NCBI GenBank assembly: GCA_036365145.1
Contig: JAEOAD010000045.1
Span: 18,703,501 to 18,767,500 of the forward strand
Reading direction: 5' to 3'
Length of the DNA: 64,000 nt
Source of the DNA: Orientallactaga sibirica
Lineage: Eukaryota > Chordata > Mammalia > Rodentia > Dipodidae
Below the pieces are notes generated by a model that ran no database searches, had not been told where the DNA came from, and saw nothing but the letters and a program-made list of their open reading frames with translations. Made by a program: the position numbers and the translations under genes. Below, one piece after another: positions 56,752 to 61,200 of this stretch (position 1 is its first letter; each line of letters starts with the position of its first letter).

Positions 56752-58181
56752 GCCAGGGCCTCTAGCCACTGAAATCGAACTCCAGACATGTGCACCACTT
56801 TGTGCACATGTATGACCTTGCATGCTTGCGTCACCTTGTATGTCTGGCTTACGTGGGACCTAGAAAGTCAAACATCAGTCCTTAAGCTTCACAAGCAAGT
56901 GCCTTAACTGCTAAGCCTTCTCTCCAGCCCTCAATAAATTTTTAAATGTAATATAAGCTTGAAATCCAAAAATTCTACTTTCCCAAGATAACTACTTAAA
57001 TGCTCTATTTTTTTTTCTTTTTGTTTTGTTTTTCGAGGTAGGGTCTGACTCTAGTCCAGGCTGACCTGGAATTCACTATGTATTCTCAGGGTGGCCTCGA
57101 ACTCACAGTGATCCTCCTACCTCTGCCTCCCGAGGGCTAGGATTAAAGGCATGCGCCACCACACTCAGTCTTATATTTTTATTTATTTATTATTTTTGTT
57201 GTTTGGTTTGTTTGTTTTTCGAGGTAGGGACTTACTCTAGCCCAGGCTGACCTGGAATTCACTCTGTATTCTCATGGTGGCCTCAAATTTACGGTGATCC
57301 TCCTACTTCTGCCTCCCAAGTGCTGGGATTAAAGGCATGTGCCACAACACCCAGCTAAATGCTATATTTTTTACAATATTCTTTATTTTTATTTATTTTT
57401 TGGAGAGAGAGAGAGAGACAGAGAGAGCTGGAGAGATGGCTTAGCAGTTAAGGTACTTGCCTATGAAGCCTAAAAACTCAGGTTTGATTCCCTAGTACCC
57501 ATACAAGCCAGATGTACAAAGTGGTACATGCATCTGGAGCTTGTTTTCAGGAGCTACAGAGAGACTGAGAGAGAGAGAGAGAGAATGAGCATGCCAGGGC
57601 CTCCAGCCATTGCAAACAAACTTCAGGTGCAGGCACCACCTTCTGCATCTGGTTTACATGGGTCCTGGGGAGTTGAACCTGGGTCCTTTGGCTTCGCAGG
57701 CATGCGCCTTAACTGCTAAGCCATCCCTCCAGCCCAATAAACTATTTTTTAAAAAAATATATAGCATTTAGGGGCTGGAGGGATGGCTTAGCAGTTAAAG
57801 CGCATGCCTGCAAAACCTAAGGACCCAGGTTCAATTCTCCAGGTCCCACGTAAGCCAGATGCACATGGTGGTGCATGCATCTGGAATTCATTTGCAGTGG
57901 CTAGAGGCCCTGACACACCCATTCTCTCTCTCTCTCTCTCTCTCCCCCTCTCTCTAATAAATAAAAATAAATCTTTAAAAAATTTCCAGGGAGAGAGGGA
58001 GAATGGGTGCCCTGGGGTTTCCCAATGCTGCAAACCAACTCCAGATGCATATACCACTTTGTGCATCTGGCTTTTATGTGGATACTGGGAATCAAACCCA
58101 GGTTGTTAGGCTTTGCAGGCAAGCACCTTAACAGCTTAGCCATTTCTCCACTCATTAAATGCTATGTTTTTTAAATAGCTA

Positions 58182-58251
<70 letters not shown>

Positions 58252-61200
58252 TATCTGTGCTTCTGCCTTGCCAGGACCCCAAACACGTATTGGTTTGCAT
58301 TGGGATGAGCCAGGGCAGAGAATGCACATTCTTCCATGCCACTGGCCTTTTGCACCTGCTGTCCCCTTACCCGAGGGCCTTCTGCCTCACTCTTAGCCAA
58401 ACTACACTTCTGTAGCTCTCTACCTCACTACCTTTGACAGCACAGGAGACACCATGCTGGTTAGTTCCCGGGGACAAGAATCATAGTAGATTTGCTTTGG
58501 GAAGTGCAGGGTCCAGCAGAGGACCTTGTGCAAAGCAGGAGTCTTGGAGCTGGTTTATTTTGGCATGGGACCAATCCTTTCCCATTCCTCCCTGTTCATC
58601 TTCACTGTAACTGCCTTTGTTTCAATTCTGTTGGGGTATCGCTTATTCAACTCACTTTTGTGTGTGTGTTTGTTTATGTGGGGGTGGAGAGCATGCCAGA
58701 GTCTCTTACCACTACAAATGGAACACCAGATACTTGCACTGCTTTTTGTGTCTGGCTTTATGTGGGTGGCTGGGGAATTGGAACCATCTCCCCAGCCCCA
58801 CCAGCCCCACAAGTGGTTTTCTTTTGTTTTGGGTTTTTTGTTTGTTTGTTTGTTTGTTTTGTTTTTGCAAGCAGAGAGAGAAGAGAGACAGACAGAGAGA
58901 GAATGGCCATGCCAGAGCCTTTAGCCACTGCAAATGAACTCCAAATGCATGTGCTCCTTGTGCAACTGGCTAATGTGGATCCTGGGGAATAGAACCTGGG
59001 TCCTTTAGCTTCACAGGCAAATGCCTTAACCACTAAGCCATCTCTCCAGCCCCTTATTGTTGTTTTTTTTTTTTAACTATTTTTATTTATTTATTTGAGA
59101 GAGAGAGAAAGAGGCTTATAGAGAGAGAATGGGCACGCCAGGCCTCTAGTCATTGCACACAAACACCAGATGCCTGCACCACCTTAAGCATCTGGTTTAT
59201 GGGGGTACTGGGGCATCAAACCTGGGTCCTTAGGTTTTGCAGGCAAGTGCCTTAACCACTAAGCAACCTCTCCAGCCCCTGTTGTTGTTGAGGTAGGGTT
59301 TTACTTTAGCCCAGTCTGACTTTTTCCAGGCTGGCCTTAAACTCACAGCGGTCCTCCTACCTCTACCTCCTTGAGTACTAGGGTTAGAGGCATGCGCCAT
59401 GAGTGGGATTTGTTGTTGTTGTTGTTGTTGTTTGTTTTGGTTTGGTTTGGTTTTTCAAGGTAGGGTCTCACTCTACCCCAGGCTGACCTGGAATTCACTA
59501 TGTAGTCTCAGGCTGGCCTCGAATTCATGGCAGTCTTCCTACCTCTGCCTCCCAAGTGCTGTGATTAAAGGCATGTGCCACCACACCTAGCTAAATGGAG
59601 CTTACTTTTTATGTATTTCAAATCCTTTTTTAAATAAGTCATGGAATATGAAGATAAAAAGGCAACTTATGAAGCTGGGCATAGTAGCACACACCATTAA
59701 TCCCAGCACTCAGGAGGTAGAGGCAGGAGGATAGCTATGAGTTCAAGGCCACCCTGAGACTACATACCAGGCAGTCTGGACCAGAGTGAGACTTTACCTC
59801 GAAAAACCAAAAATAAATAAATAAATAAATAAAACTTATGGAGCTGGGAAGATGGCTCAGTGGTTAAAGGTGCTTGTTTGCAAACCCTGCTGGCCTGGGT
59901 TCGATTCCCCAGCACCTATATAAAGTCAGATGCAAAGTGACACATGCATCTGGAGTTCATTTACAGTAACAAGAGACCCTGATGCATCCATATGCACATA
60001 CTCTCTCCTAACAAATTATTATTAAAAAAAAAAAGATCAATTTAATTTTGAAGGTCTTTTCCATTCGGTGCTGAGCACTTGATATCAATTATCAAATTAT
60101 TCCTCACTGACTGTGAGTAAGTGCTATTTCCTGAAGACAGAGTAACTTTCTCAGGGCCATACAACAGAGCTCAGACTTCACCCAGGGACAGCATGGCCCC
60201 CCTTCTCTGCCTTCCTTATCGGACCCGGGGCAGCTCCTACCTGGATGGTCACAAAGACATTCTCTGTCTCCTCCTGCACAAAGATATTGTAGGAGCCGTA
60301 GACAATGGGTGGGTTGTCATTAATGTCCAGCAGGGTGATCTGCAATGTGGTGGTACTAGACTGGTTCCCCCCATCTGTGGCCTGCATTGTGAGGTAGTGG
60401 ACAGCCTGCTTCTCCCGGTCCAGCAGTGTGCCGTTTTTCACTGTCACTGTCCCTGAGTCTGGGTCCACTTCAAACAGGTCATCTCTGTTCAACAAACAAA
60501 ATGACAGGTTAGGCGTTTACAGTTGAATCTCAGATCAACAATGACATATTTGGGGGCTGAAGAGATGGTTCAGCTGTTAAGTCACTTGTCTGCAAAGCCT
60601 AATAACCCAGGTTTAATGCCCCAGTACCTCCATAAGCCAGATGCACAAAGCAGTGCATGTGTCTGGAATTCGTGTGCAATGGCTGGAGGCTTACATTCTC
60701 ATTCTCTCTCTCTCTCTCTCTCTCTGCTTGTAAATAAAAATAATAATAAAAATGACATAGTTTAGTGCATCTCATGTAATAGTTCCAACATACTTGTGGC
60801 TACACCTTGGATGTGGCGTGAGTGTGTACCCTAAGGCTTTGTGTGTTGGAAATCTGATTCATAGTGTGTGGTCATTTAGGTGTGGCAGGCCCTTTAAGAG
60901 ATGGGGCCTAGTAGGAAGTTATTAGCCCCTCCTCTCCCTCTGGTTTCCTATCGTGTCTTGTGATCTCTCCCTCTCTCACAGGGTCCCACCTTATGATGCC
61001 ACCCACCTTGAAGTCCTCACAGGACACACAGCTGATGCCATCCTATGCCTTTGAGCCTTCACCTCTTCTTTTGTTCTTCAGGGTAGGAGTTTGGTTTTTT
61101 TGGATCCCCCCAGATAAGATCTCACTCTAGCCTAGGCTGACCTGGAACTCACTCTGTAATCCCAAACTGGCCTTGAACTCATAGCAATCCTCCTACCTCT